Assembly: GCA_029204045.2 (NCBI GenBank)
Contig: CM055071.1
Span: 20,000,284 to 20,064,283, forward strand
DNA length: 64,000 nt
Direction: 5' to 3'
Origin: Tillandsia leiboldiana
Lineage: Eukaryota > Streptophyta > Magnoliopsida > Poales > Bromeliaceae
Shown here: positions 1 to 8,333 of the stretch, one piece after another
Layout of the letters: every line of letters starts with the position of its first letter
Numbering within the stretch: position 1 is the first letter of the stretch
Notes under the pieces: generated by a model
What the model saw: only the letters and a program-made list of their open reading frames with translations
What the model was told of the DNA's origin: nothing
Database searches by the model: none
Made by a program: the position numbers and the translations under genes

Positions 1-537
1 GGACCAGGGCAGTTGTCATGTGGTCTGGAACTCCGCTGGCTCCACCCGACGCCACCATGCGTCAGCATCCCCCTCGAGACAATGCACTGCCATGTGCACT
101 CTGTACTTCGGGTCGATGAAGAAATCCCTAAACAGTTTCTCCATCGAAGATAACCAAGCCTCCGTATCCCACGGTCGCGCGTTCTGCCCCGAGAATCTAG
201 GCGGTCCATACTGGCAGAACTTGGTGAGCTTCTCCGCGATATACTCCTCCTGAGAAGGGGTCAAAGGCTGGGCCGCTCCTCGAGCCCCACTACTCGATGA
301 TGGCGCCGTCGGCACACGAAGTGGTACAGGTGGTACAGGGGCCTCCAAAACAGTCGGGGACGGCGCCGCCTCTCTCTGGGCTACAAGCTAGTCAATCCTC
401 TGCTCCTGCCGACGGGTATGCTCCGCCAATTGGGCCACCATGGCCCTCAGCTCACTCAACTCCGAAGATCCGGTCTGCTCCGGCTCCTCAGGGGGTGTAA
501 GGGTACCCCGAGTAGTAATCCGACGTCGGGAAGGCAT
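1..537 (-). pseudogene. gag: G1 gag, N-terminal part, with in-frame stops
   Basis: Gag forms the virus-like particle in the cytoplasm. The likely start is the ATG at 535-537, whose first residues (MPSRR) match the gag start of G2 (MPPRR). The frame is open except for a TAG at 388-390, where context suggests a former CAG glutamine codon, and a TGA at 16-18. The section from 348 to 16 has the core retrotransposon-gag signature: PPRFSG, then W-rich spacing, then EADAWW-like 'GDADAWWRR', closely matching the G2 gag (PPRFSG ... EAWWRR). The zinc knuckle would lie outside the window. It is broken, so it is called a pseudogene. Confidence 0.85.
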
Positions 538-588
538 CCTGCCAACAGAAAACACAAGTCAGGACGCAACCACGCACAACCCAATCTA

Positions 589-723
589 GCGAAAGTCAAA
601 GACATCCCCCTATTTCTGTAGCTTTATGTTGTCTGCAGCCAACATAACCGTTCACAGAAACAAGATATGTCGATCCCTCTTCCCTCATCGGAAGAGTCAA
701 ATAACCCAATCATCGACTTTCGC
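589..723 (-). other. G1 structured leader domain (dimerisation-signal-like hairpin)
   Basis: Closing stem GCGAAAGTC/GACTTTCGC at 589-597 and 715-723. Middle stem TTTCTGT/ACAGAAA at 613-619 and 654-660. Inner 8-bp stem at 624-631 and 640-647 with loop 632-639, which in the sense direction is GCTGCAGA. It lies between the PBS and gag. The same architecture is present in G2, G3, G4 and G5 with base changes that keep pairing. The function as an RNA dimerisation or packaging signal is inferred. Confidence 0.75.
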
Positions 724-803
724 CAAAAACATCACGTCTCTCACGCCCTATCATCCTAGGGTCCAACATAAGCCTAGGATTTTCTAAGTCCCAACTGACC
801 TAT

Positions 804-821
804 CCCTAAGCTCTGATACCA
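804..821 (-). other. G1 primer-binding site (tRNA-iMet)
   Basis: Minus strand reads TGGTATCAGAGCTTAGGG, complementary at its start to the 3' end of plant initiator tRNA-Met, eight bases inside the LTR end. Confidence 0.9.
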
Positions 822-3302
822 ACTTAATCTGTCACGCCCCGGGTGGAAACCAGAACCCGGGCTCGCCAACAGATCCGCCATGCACACGGAATTTTCCATG
901 TACACGAAGCGTCGGTAACCTGCTCAGATATAAATGTACAATAAAAGAGCATAATACAGAGCTGAACTAAAAGAACTACATAATATCTCAGACTGGAAGA
1001 GAAATAAGCTGTAAAAATACAATAAACTCCCAGCTCACCAAAATAATACACCCAGCTGGCCAAAGCCAGACCACAAAATAAAAGTGAACTACTACAGTCT
1101 GAGTAAAAGGGGTACAATATCTGTCTAACAGCAACTCACAGCCTCACAGGAGATCTATCTACTCAGCGATCCCCTCACCTCGATCAGCTGCCGATGGTCC
1201 AGCAGCTCCCGCAGAAGACTCTGCAAAACAAGAAAAAGAAAGAGAGAAAAACAACAGTGGGGGTGAGAACCACTAGTAAACCAGTAGCCTCCCCCTGTGG
1301 GTAAAGCCTCAAACTCCGACGTACCCACTAAGTCTACCAGAGGCAAAGAATGAAGAAAGTGGTAAGCTATAAGACTACAGATAAGAAGGAACTACCACTA
1401 GTATGCCTCTAAATGCAGTGCCAAAATGAATGACTGTAAGTATGCATCAGTAACCGCATCTGTCCAAATAAACCCAATCTAGCCACCAGTAAAAACTGGT
1501 ACCGCCTGCTGCCGCTATCATCATCGTTTAACCTAATCCGCACCAAAGTGATAGCAATGAGTCAATGCCGTCCGGTACCCACTTGGTACCCCGCACGCTT
1601 CGAAGTGGCACTCGAGGGGAGCTACCCACACGAGGAAAGTAACCATGTCATAAGCATCATAAAGGCAGGACTGGATCATGACTATGATCAAAGTGGAAAA
1701 CCCCTCCACTAAAGAAAACCCCAATCTGATGCAAAGGTAAACATCCGGTCAACCGCCTAATGTCCGCGGTTACCGCAATACCCCACAAGTCCACAACCTG
1801 TCCCAGACTCCAAAGTCCCGACTACACTATCCCAAACCCCTGCTCGAACCCGAGCAATATGAATCAAAAGTCAAAATGAGAAGGAGAAAGAAAACAATCA
1901 TGGTTTCTCCTAAGTCAAATCCCAATATGATAGTGTAGCAATAAATAGTGGCCTATCTAATTGTCCAAACAAGCATGCAACAGTCCTCAAGAAAGATAAA
2001 AGAAAGAGTATCAAACAGTAACTCCACATGTGTATTAAGTAATAGCTCCGCATAAATGTAACCATCATGCTAAAATCATCAGTCAACTACACATGTATAT
2101 AATCCCTGGTCCATAACAAATCTCAAAGTGGTACCCGCACATAGATATGTCATCATGTCCCAATACTTAATCCATTTAACCAACTTTCATAAAATCAATG
2201 TGCTACACGGCATGTTAATTATCACTATTAAAATATCTCAATGATCATGTTCCAACAACAATATTATCCCAATAATATTTCCAACATGCTATATCCACAT
2301 AATTAATCTCAATGATAGGCTCGCATTTATATCATTCAATCATGCATGGTAATCAATCAATAAGTCCAAACGGGGAATCCTCTAAATAAACTTAGTGAGT
2401 AAATCACAGTAAGAGGTAAGCAACAACTACCCCACCTGAAGAGCTGACTATCCAAATCCCCACAACTGAAAATACCAGGAAATCCAAATCTCCTACTCCA
2501 AAGGGTCCAGTAATACCCGCAACTCTCCTGGGTACAACATAAAGTCCATAAATCCCAAAAACTACCCCCGCATACACATACAGAAATCAGTCCCAAAGAT
2601 GCCCTTATTTCACCTGCTGAAATGCCCAGAAAATTCCAATAAAAATATCACAGCGATCCTCGCGTCGATACCTTCGAAACGAGTACCTGCACGTCCCAAT
2701 CCGAGTTCTGCAGGTCAAGATATAAATTCTACAAGGTAACCATCCCAAAGGATCCTCCAAAAAAACTGTAGCACTTAACTCTGGAAAAACTGTGATTTCT
2801 CACTTTCGGGAAATTCAGAAAATTCCAATAAAAATACGGGGAAGTTCCTTGCGACGAGTAGATCAAAATCGACTCTTTAAACACCTCGATCCGATGTTCC
2901 TACGCCAAGATATAAAATCAACAAGCCCATGCTGTCCAGGAAATCATCACAGAAAATAGGGTCAAAATATGCCTCGGGAACCGTGCCAAAAACCCAAAAT
3001 GAAGCGAAACGATCAACACAGAAATCGAAGCCTTACCTCTCAGGAACACGTTGACGAAGAAATCGTCCAAAAATTCCTCCTGGTTTGCGCACAGGAAAAT
3101 CCTGACTGAACTGCGACAGAAATGGACTGAAAAAGAGGAAACGTCGAAGCGCGCCGCGTCGCAAATGACTCACCTTCGGTAACTCCAAAAATTCCAAAAC
3201 TTCCTAGAGAGATGGAGGACAGAGAGAGGAAGAAGTCTTCTTAAGGCCGCACCCCTCAGATTCTCTCTCTAAAACTCGGGAAAGGCAGAAGAAAAAAGGG
3301 GT

Positions 3303-3324
3303 GGTGGGCTATTTATAGCCCACC
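3303..3324 (-). promoter_or_regulatory. G1 TATA box inside an inverted repeat
   Basis: Minus strand GGTGGGCTA-TAAA-TAGCCCACC: a TATAAATA box whose flanks are perfect 9-bp inverted arms. The LTR transcript would start a few tens of bases further, near 3270-3290. Confidence 0.7.
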
Positions 3325-3498
3325 AAACATTCGGGCGCACCCCCGAATTCGGGCGCCCGAATGGGCCGCAGCCCGGCCCCAGCGACCAGCGCCCGGAATC
3401 ACCCGGGCGCGACACGTCACCCCCGAACAGCGAACAGCGGCGCCGCGAGTCGGGCGCCGCCGCGTGTTCCCGCTCGAACACCGCACCAGCGGCGCCCG

Positions 3499-3736
3499 CC
3501 AATGGCTGGGTGCCACGTGGCGCACGTGGGCGGCGCACGTGGGCGGCGCCTCGCCCGCCACGCGGGCGGCTCCCGCCAATGAACAGTGGACACGTGTCCC
3601 ACGTGGTCCACGGGGCGCACGAGCCCGGTCCACGCGCCGGGTCTTCCGGATCCTGTCGGCCAATCAGGGGATGCCACGTGTCACAGCCGCCGCCGCCTCC
3701 TTTGACGCCGTCCAACCAATCAGAGGCTGCCACGTG
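3499..3736 (-). promoter_or_regulatory. G1 array of four CACGTG-N10-ATTGG modules (ERSE-I-like)
   Basis: On the plus strand CCAAT and CACGTG lie exactly 10 bases apart four times: 3499-3503/3514-3519, 3576-3580/3591-3596, 3660-3664/3675-3680 and 3716-3720/3731-3736. CCAAT-N10-CACG is the plant ERSE-I consensus bound by NF-Y with ER-stress bZIP factors. The modules lie 170-430 bp upstream of the TATA box on the minus strand. Function is inferred. Confidence 0.7.
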
Positions 3737-4175
3737 GCATTCAGCATCTTCGGTGCTCCCGGTGCACGCCTATTCTGTGGACCGCCCGCCTGCGCGCCTG
3801 CCCGTGCTGCCCGCGGCCTGCTCCGCCGCTGTGCTCCGCCGTGCGCCGCCGCTCGCCGCCTGCCGCCGGTCGCCGGAACAGTATTTTCCGGCGCCGGAGT
3901 TACTGTTCCGGTGAACAGTGTTTTGGCGCCGAAATAAAGTGGAATACACCATTTTGATCATTTTCGCGCGCTGAGTCCAAATCGCTGTCCGATTTTCCAA
4001 ATTCTCATCCGAAATTTTACCGAAAGCCCCCCCGGAAAGGCCCACTTGATCCGATTTTCGCGTCGGGTCCATTTTAAAAATCCAATTTCGATTCTACAAG
4101 CTCCATAACACTGTGTGAGCTTCCTGTAGCCACTAATAAAGCCACAAAAGCTTCTACAAAAGTCGGGTCATCACA

Positions 4176-4710
4176 GTCCTAGTTCGAGTGAAACAATTTT
4201 TGTGCCTCAGTCGGTTGCTCCTCCTCCTCCTCCACCGACGAAACTCAACGCATCCAACGTAAACAAGCCTACCTCACCTGCTTCGGGTTCAACATGTACA
4301 AAGGTATGTTTTCGTTGTGGTTTTGCAAGGCACATAAGAACAGATTGCAAGATTGGAGCAAAACGATCAAATCAAGCACCTCTTGCAACAACTACCAACG
4401 AGTTCATTCCCGGAAATCAAAGGAGAATTTTTCAAAGGAAAAGAACCTTGGTAGTACACCTAACAAGATGATGTTATCAATGAAAAGTGATCAATCAAAC
4501 AAGATGCATTCACCAAGGAGAATAACTTCACAAACATTGCCGACGTACTCCAAAACTCAAAAGGTTTGGGTGCGCAAAGGTGAATTCTTCCCTTGTCTTG
4601 TCATTCATACATCACTGCATGCTTATGACAACTCGTCTTGGTATCTGGATAGTGGATGTTCCCGTCACATGACCGGTGACAAAAATTGTTTTCAAACTTT
4701 AGAGAAAACC
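4176..4710 (+). pseudogene. gag-pol: Copia-2 gag C-terminus and protease start (fragment)
   Basis: This stretch aligns with 11330-11840 of Copia-1. It holds the gag zinc knuckle (CX2CX4HX4C, 'CFRCG...H...C', about 4308-4349) and the start of the aspartic protease ('WYLDSGCSRHMTG', about 4640-4678, with DSG as catalytic motif). The frame shifts between the two. The left end is cut by G1, and the right end at 4710 is cut by G2, after which the same gene resumes at 51983. The TSD AAACC is at 4706-4710 and 51983-51987. It belongs to a Sirevirus-like Ty1/Copia element. Confidence 0.9.
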
Positions 4711-5036
4711 TGTAGTGGCCCTGATTCCCATGCAACGTTCTTCCGATGAATCCACTGTTAGAGCACCTAGTGTTGGTGTATCTGGCCCATGGTGCATCAA
4801 TGGGATGCCACAGATGGACCCTGTGTGTTATTATTAGCTATGTAGGCCTTCGGCTGAGTTTGCCGAAATTTCGGAAAAGAATTAGGCCCAACAGAGGTCG
4901 GAAATGGATTCAGCACGGAAAAATGCTTGAAAACGGCTATTTGCTTGTTTGTTTCTGAGTCCGGATGCCCAAAAAGGACTCCCGGAAGTTTTCAGTGGTT
5001 TTGGTGCATGGGAGGGGCCGTAGACCGCCGGCATGC

Positions 5037-5531
5037 CACGTGGCGGCCTATCATTGGCCGGTTTACGGCGCGCGGTCCACAGAGCAGCGCGGCGGGGTGC
5101 ACAGACCCGGCGCAGGGACACGTGGCACCGCCTGATTGGCGGGCGCAAGGCGCGCGGTCTACCGGGTGAGCGCGGCGGTGCATGGACCAAGGCGGGGGCA
5201 CGTGGCAGCCTCCGGTTGGTCGGTGCATGCGGCGCGGTCCATGGAATTCCGAAGTGGAATGCGTGGACCGGGTGTAGGGGACACGTGTCACCCTCTGATT
5301 CGCGGGCGCACCGTGCGCGGTGCACGGGGCCGGGGCTGGTACCTCGGGGCACGTGCGCACGACGGGGCCATGCCGCGCGCCCGGCGCGGCCGCCGACCGG
5401 CCGGCGGGTCAACCGGGTGGCCACGCGTCGCCGCTGGTTGGCGGGCGCCTACCGCCTTACTGTGCGGGGGCGGGCCACGTGGCAGCCTGGGGGTGGCCCG
5501 AACAGCTGTTTGCTGTTCGGCGGGCCACGTG
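5037..5531 (+). promoter_or_regulatory. G2 array of G-box/CCAAT modules, about 82-bp period at its start
   Basis: CACGTG occurs at 5037, 5119, 5199, 5282, 5350, 5476 and 5526. The first two are followed after exactly 10 bases by ATTGG (5053, 5135), the third by GTTGG (5215) and the fourth by ATTCG (5298). This matches ERSE-I read on the other strand, as in G1 and G3. Several also read ACACGTGGC, an ABRE-type core. Confidence 0.7.
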
Positions 5532-5557
5532 GCGGCACCAGGTGGATTCGGGCGTGA

Positions 5558-5583
5558 ACAGTGTTGGGCCGGCCCAACACTGT
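5558..5583 (+). promoter_or_regulatory. 26-bp perfect palindrome upstream of the G2 TATA box
   Basis: Arm ACAGTGTTGGGCC followed at once by its reverse complement. It lies about 80 bp upstream of the TATA box. G3 has the same arms with one extra central C about 70 bp upstream of its TATA. Role unknown. Confidence 0.75.
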
Positions 5584-5657
5584 AGCCGCCCGAAAGTACC
5601 GGGCGCCCGAAAGTTTGGCCCAAAAGCCCATTGACTTGTTTTTTTGGCTTTTCCGGG

Positions 5658-5679
5658 TGAGGCCTATAAAAAGGCCTCA
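5658..5679 (+). promoter_or_regulatory. G2 TATA box inside an inverted repeat
   Basis: TGAGGCCT-ATAAAA-AGGCCTCA: TATAAA at 5665-5670 with 8-bp inverted arms, similar in design to the G1 promoter but different in sequence. Confidence 0.75.
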
Positions 5680-7808
5680 TGGGGCCTCGTTTTGGAGCTT
5701 TTTCCGAGAGCTTTTCGCTTGGAGCCCTTCACCAATTTTCTTTCTCTCCCTCTTGTGCATCTTTTGGCGAAAGTTCAGAATTTTTGGAGGCCGCGACGAC
5801 AGCGACTTCTGCATCGGGTGCGGAGCGACGATTTACTGTTGGAGGCCCATTTTCGTCGCATTTTAGTCTGGGAGGTCTACCGGGCTACCCCGACGTTATT
5901 TTTGGACGATTTCTACGGTGACGGTTTCGTAAGAGGTAAATCTACAATTTCCGTGTTGGACACTTTTCTGGAACTGAGCTTTTCTAGGGGTTCTGGGTAC
6001 ATTTTCAACCCCCTTTGCGACTGTTGGTTGAATTGGACAGCACCTACTTGTTGGATTTTTATCTCCTCATCCGGACATCGGAATTCGATGTTTCAGGACT
6101 CTATCGACATCTACTCTTCGCTAGGATCGCCGTCATATTTTATTGGAATTTTTGGAGGAAGGTTTTTAGGTGAAAATTTCGTGTTAATGGGACTGTTCAC
6201 CACAGATTTTGGGAATGTGGAATTTGTGTGGATTAAAGTGTAATTTGGTGTATGTTTGTACCCAGGAGGTTGTGAGCACTTCTACCGTGTTGTTGGCTTG
6301 GTGGGATTTGTGATTTGACTGTTTTGGGCTTTCTCAGCTATACGATTCCGAGCAGTTAGCACTTTCAGGTGGGTGACCTTGCTTCCAAGAACTCTGGACT
6401 GTGTACTAATTCTATGTGTGTATGATCATGCATGTTAGAAATTGGAGTAATAGCATGTGTAAAACTGTATGTTGTATCTTGTATATCAGTTGTTGAATCT
6501 TTTGATTCCTACTTTATGTTAAGTAGTGAAATCTTGGAACTTGACCTAGCACCCCTGTCATATGCATCTTGTTCAGCAGTCTGTAGAAAACTCTAACTTG
6601 GGCTAGGTTTTTATTGCTCTAGACATTCCACATCACGATACTTCATTCACTATGGACTTAGCTTTTCCTCGCCGAGTTGTGGGCCGAGAGGTCGGGTGGT
6701 TGTGGGATGCATTTGCACTCGTGTCTGGGGACCGAGTGGAGTCGACAGCAGTCTGTAGATCTGATCTCTTGGGAGAGTGATAGTGATGGTAGATCTGGGT
6801 TCTTGGGAGCTGTCAGAGTGACAGTGAGTCTCAGCTGTGTAGATTCCAGCCGGTGAGTGAGTCAGTGATTTGTTTATTAGCCGATCTTGTTGATCGAGGA
6901 TTTGGATCATAGCCTGCATGAGCCACATTTGATACTTTACAGAGATACTTGTTATGGGTTACTTTGACTCGAGCGGGTCGCTCCCCTCGAGTGCCACTCC
7001 GGAGTAGGCGAGACCGGGTTGTTGTACCGGCGTGAGTTTGAGATGTTCTTTCGCGACTTGTTGTTGCATTTGTCCCTCTGGCTGTGCTTTTGTTGGCAGC
7101 CAAGGACGCCCTACGTAAGTCCGCTCCTCCGGGACGTAACGGCAGTAGGTTGGCGCAGGTTTGACTGGACCCGATGAGGCAGTCAGTTGTGATTGGGTGA
7201 TCAGGGAGGAGAGTTAGTTGTGGCATCATGTTCTTTCGGTTCCACTGTTGAGCATCTAGATAGAGGCATAGTAGCTGTAGAGTTACTTTTCCCAGCTTTC
7301 CTTACAGCACTGCATATGTTACTTTATGCCTCTGGTAGACTTAGTGGGCAGACCGTCGGGCTTGTTGGCGGCACCCACTGAGAACTACTGTGGGATGTAG
7401 TTCTCACACCCGTCGTGGTGTCTTCTCCCCAGGGACTTCTGCTCCGGTTCCTGCAGCTCCTGTTGCTGATCCAGCTCCTTCAGACCGAGGTAAGGGAGTC
7501 GCGAGATAGATCCCCTCCTGTCATCTTCAGTGTGTGAGTAGATGAACCCCAGTACTATTTTGGTGTGTGTTATGTCGAGTGACTTTTGTAGTGAGGTTTT
7601 GAGTTGTACCTTTCTTTCTTGCTTTTCTGAGAGACTCTTGTGTTCTGGTGAGGTTGGTCTGTATATTTGTGAGTTGTAGTTTTATTTTATGCTTTTATTC
7701 CAGCTTTTCTCTTTCCGCTCTGATATCTGCTAGTGTAGATGTTTCTTTGCAGGTTAGTCGCTACGCCTATACGGGGCTTCCCGTATGGGCGGCGGATCTG
7801 TTAGCGAG

Positions 7809-7830
7809 CCGGGGCGCAGTATCGCCCCGG
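7809..7830 (+). other. Hairpin at the 3' end of the G2 LTR
   Basis: CCGGGGCG, loop CAGTAT, CGCCCCGG, just before the terminal GGCGTGACA. Other Gypsy LTRs here have different bases that still pair at this place. Confidence 0.6.
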
Positions 7831-7847
7831 GGCGTGACAGACTAGAG

Positions 7848-7864
7848 TGGTATCAGAGCCTAGG
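7848..7864 (+). other. G2 primer-binding site (tRNA-iMet)
   Basis: TGGTATCAGAGCCTAGG, eight bases after the LTR. Its CCTAGG end could also pair with the CCTAGG copies at 7891 and 7910. Confidence 0.92.
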
Positions 7865-7942
7865 ATGTAGGTCTTGGAGGACTTAGGAACCCTAGGCTTG
7901 TGGTTGGACCCTAGGATGACTCGCGTGAGAGCCGTGATTTTA

Positions 7943-8079
7943 GCGAGAGTCCTGATTTGGATTCTAACTCTCCCGAGCGGTTCGGGGTGAGTGATTGACA
8001 TGTCTTCCTTCGGTGGCAACTATGTTGGCTGCAGACAACATAGTACTTCGGGAAGGGGGACATGCCTCCTGACTTTCGC
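7943..8079 (+). other. G2 structured leader domain (dimerisation-signal-like hairpin)
   Basis: Closing stem GCGAGAGTC (7943-7951) with GACTTTCGC (8071-8079), one G-U pair. Middle 13-bp stem at 7999-8011 and 8052-8064 with two G-U pairs. Inner stem ACTATGTTG/CAACATAGT (8019-8027, 8036-8044). Loop GCTGCAGA (8028-8035) with palindrome CTGCAG. Located between PBS and gag ATG. Confidence 0.78.
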
Positions 8080-8137
8080 TAGATTGGGTTGAGTGATGAT
8101 TTGGGTTTTGATTGTTTGCCTTGTCCCTCAGGTGGGG

Positions 8138-8333
8138 ATGCCTCCTCGACGCTCGATGGTGACGCGTTCGCAGCCTTCGTCCTCTGAGCCCGAGCAGGAG
8201 GACTCGGGGCAGGGACAGCAGAGCGAGGGTTTGGAGCTCCGTGCCCAGATGGCACAGTTGGCTGAGGCGTCTCGACGCCAGGAGGAGGCTGTGAGTCGGT
8301 TGACGCTCTTGTTGGAGCAGAGAGCACAGCCGG
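8138..8333 (+). pseudogene. gag: G2 gag, first exon-like part before the Copia-1 insertion
   Basis: The ATG at 8138 opens a frame starting MPPRRS, followed by a charged, Q/E-rich coiled stretch (about residues 25-65). It is cut at 8333 by Copia-1 and resumes at 32644-32649 after the TSD GCCGG. The start is chosen because G1 begins with the same residues at the same distance from the leader hairpin. It is the N-terminus of the particle-forming Gag protein. Confidence 0.88.

Larger units (their letters stand above)
1..4175 (-). mobile_element. G1: Ty3/Gypsy chromovirus, 5' LTR, leader and gag start (cut by window edge)
   Basis: Read on the minus strand, a 3.3-kb LTR is followed by a primer-binding site, a structured leader and the start of gag, which runs off the left edge of the window. 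The right boundary (TG on the minus strand) falls inside a Copia gag: bases from 4176 continue the same sequence that is uninterrupted in Copia-1 near 11330. The TSD partner therefore lies left of the window. The LTR end, PBS and leader resemble G2, which has a Tekay-type chromodomain, so the same clade is inferred. Confidence 0.88.
830..4175 (-). repeat. G1 5' LTR (3346 bp)
   Basis: On the minus strand the LTR runs TGTGATGACC...GGGGCGTGACA, the same ends as the G3 LTR. The part before transcription start (about 3320-4175) is GC-rich with CACGTG/CCAAT modules and inverted repeats. A TATA box sits at 3310-3319. The transcribed part (830-3300) is AT-richer and has no coding signal. Just before the terminal TGACA a hairpin CCCGGGT/ACCCGGG is found. 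Confidence 0.9.
4711..7839 (+). repeat. G2 5' LTR (3129 bp)
   Basis: TG...CA bounded. U3 (4711-about 5690) is GC-rich with ERSE-like modules, a 26-bp palindrome and a TATA box. The rest (about 5700-7839) is the transcribed R/U5 part; short open frames there show no domain and are not kept in the other LTR. The 3' LTR lacks the part equal to 5126-6320. Confidence 0.93.

Noticed and set aside
5644..6243. Plus-strand frame of 199 codons in the G2 5' LTR
   Set aside because: It begins at the promoter, has no domain, and its region is missing from the other LTR so conservation cannot be tested; it is most simply leader sequence.
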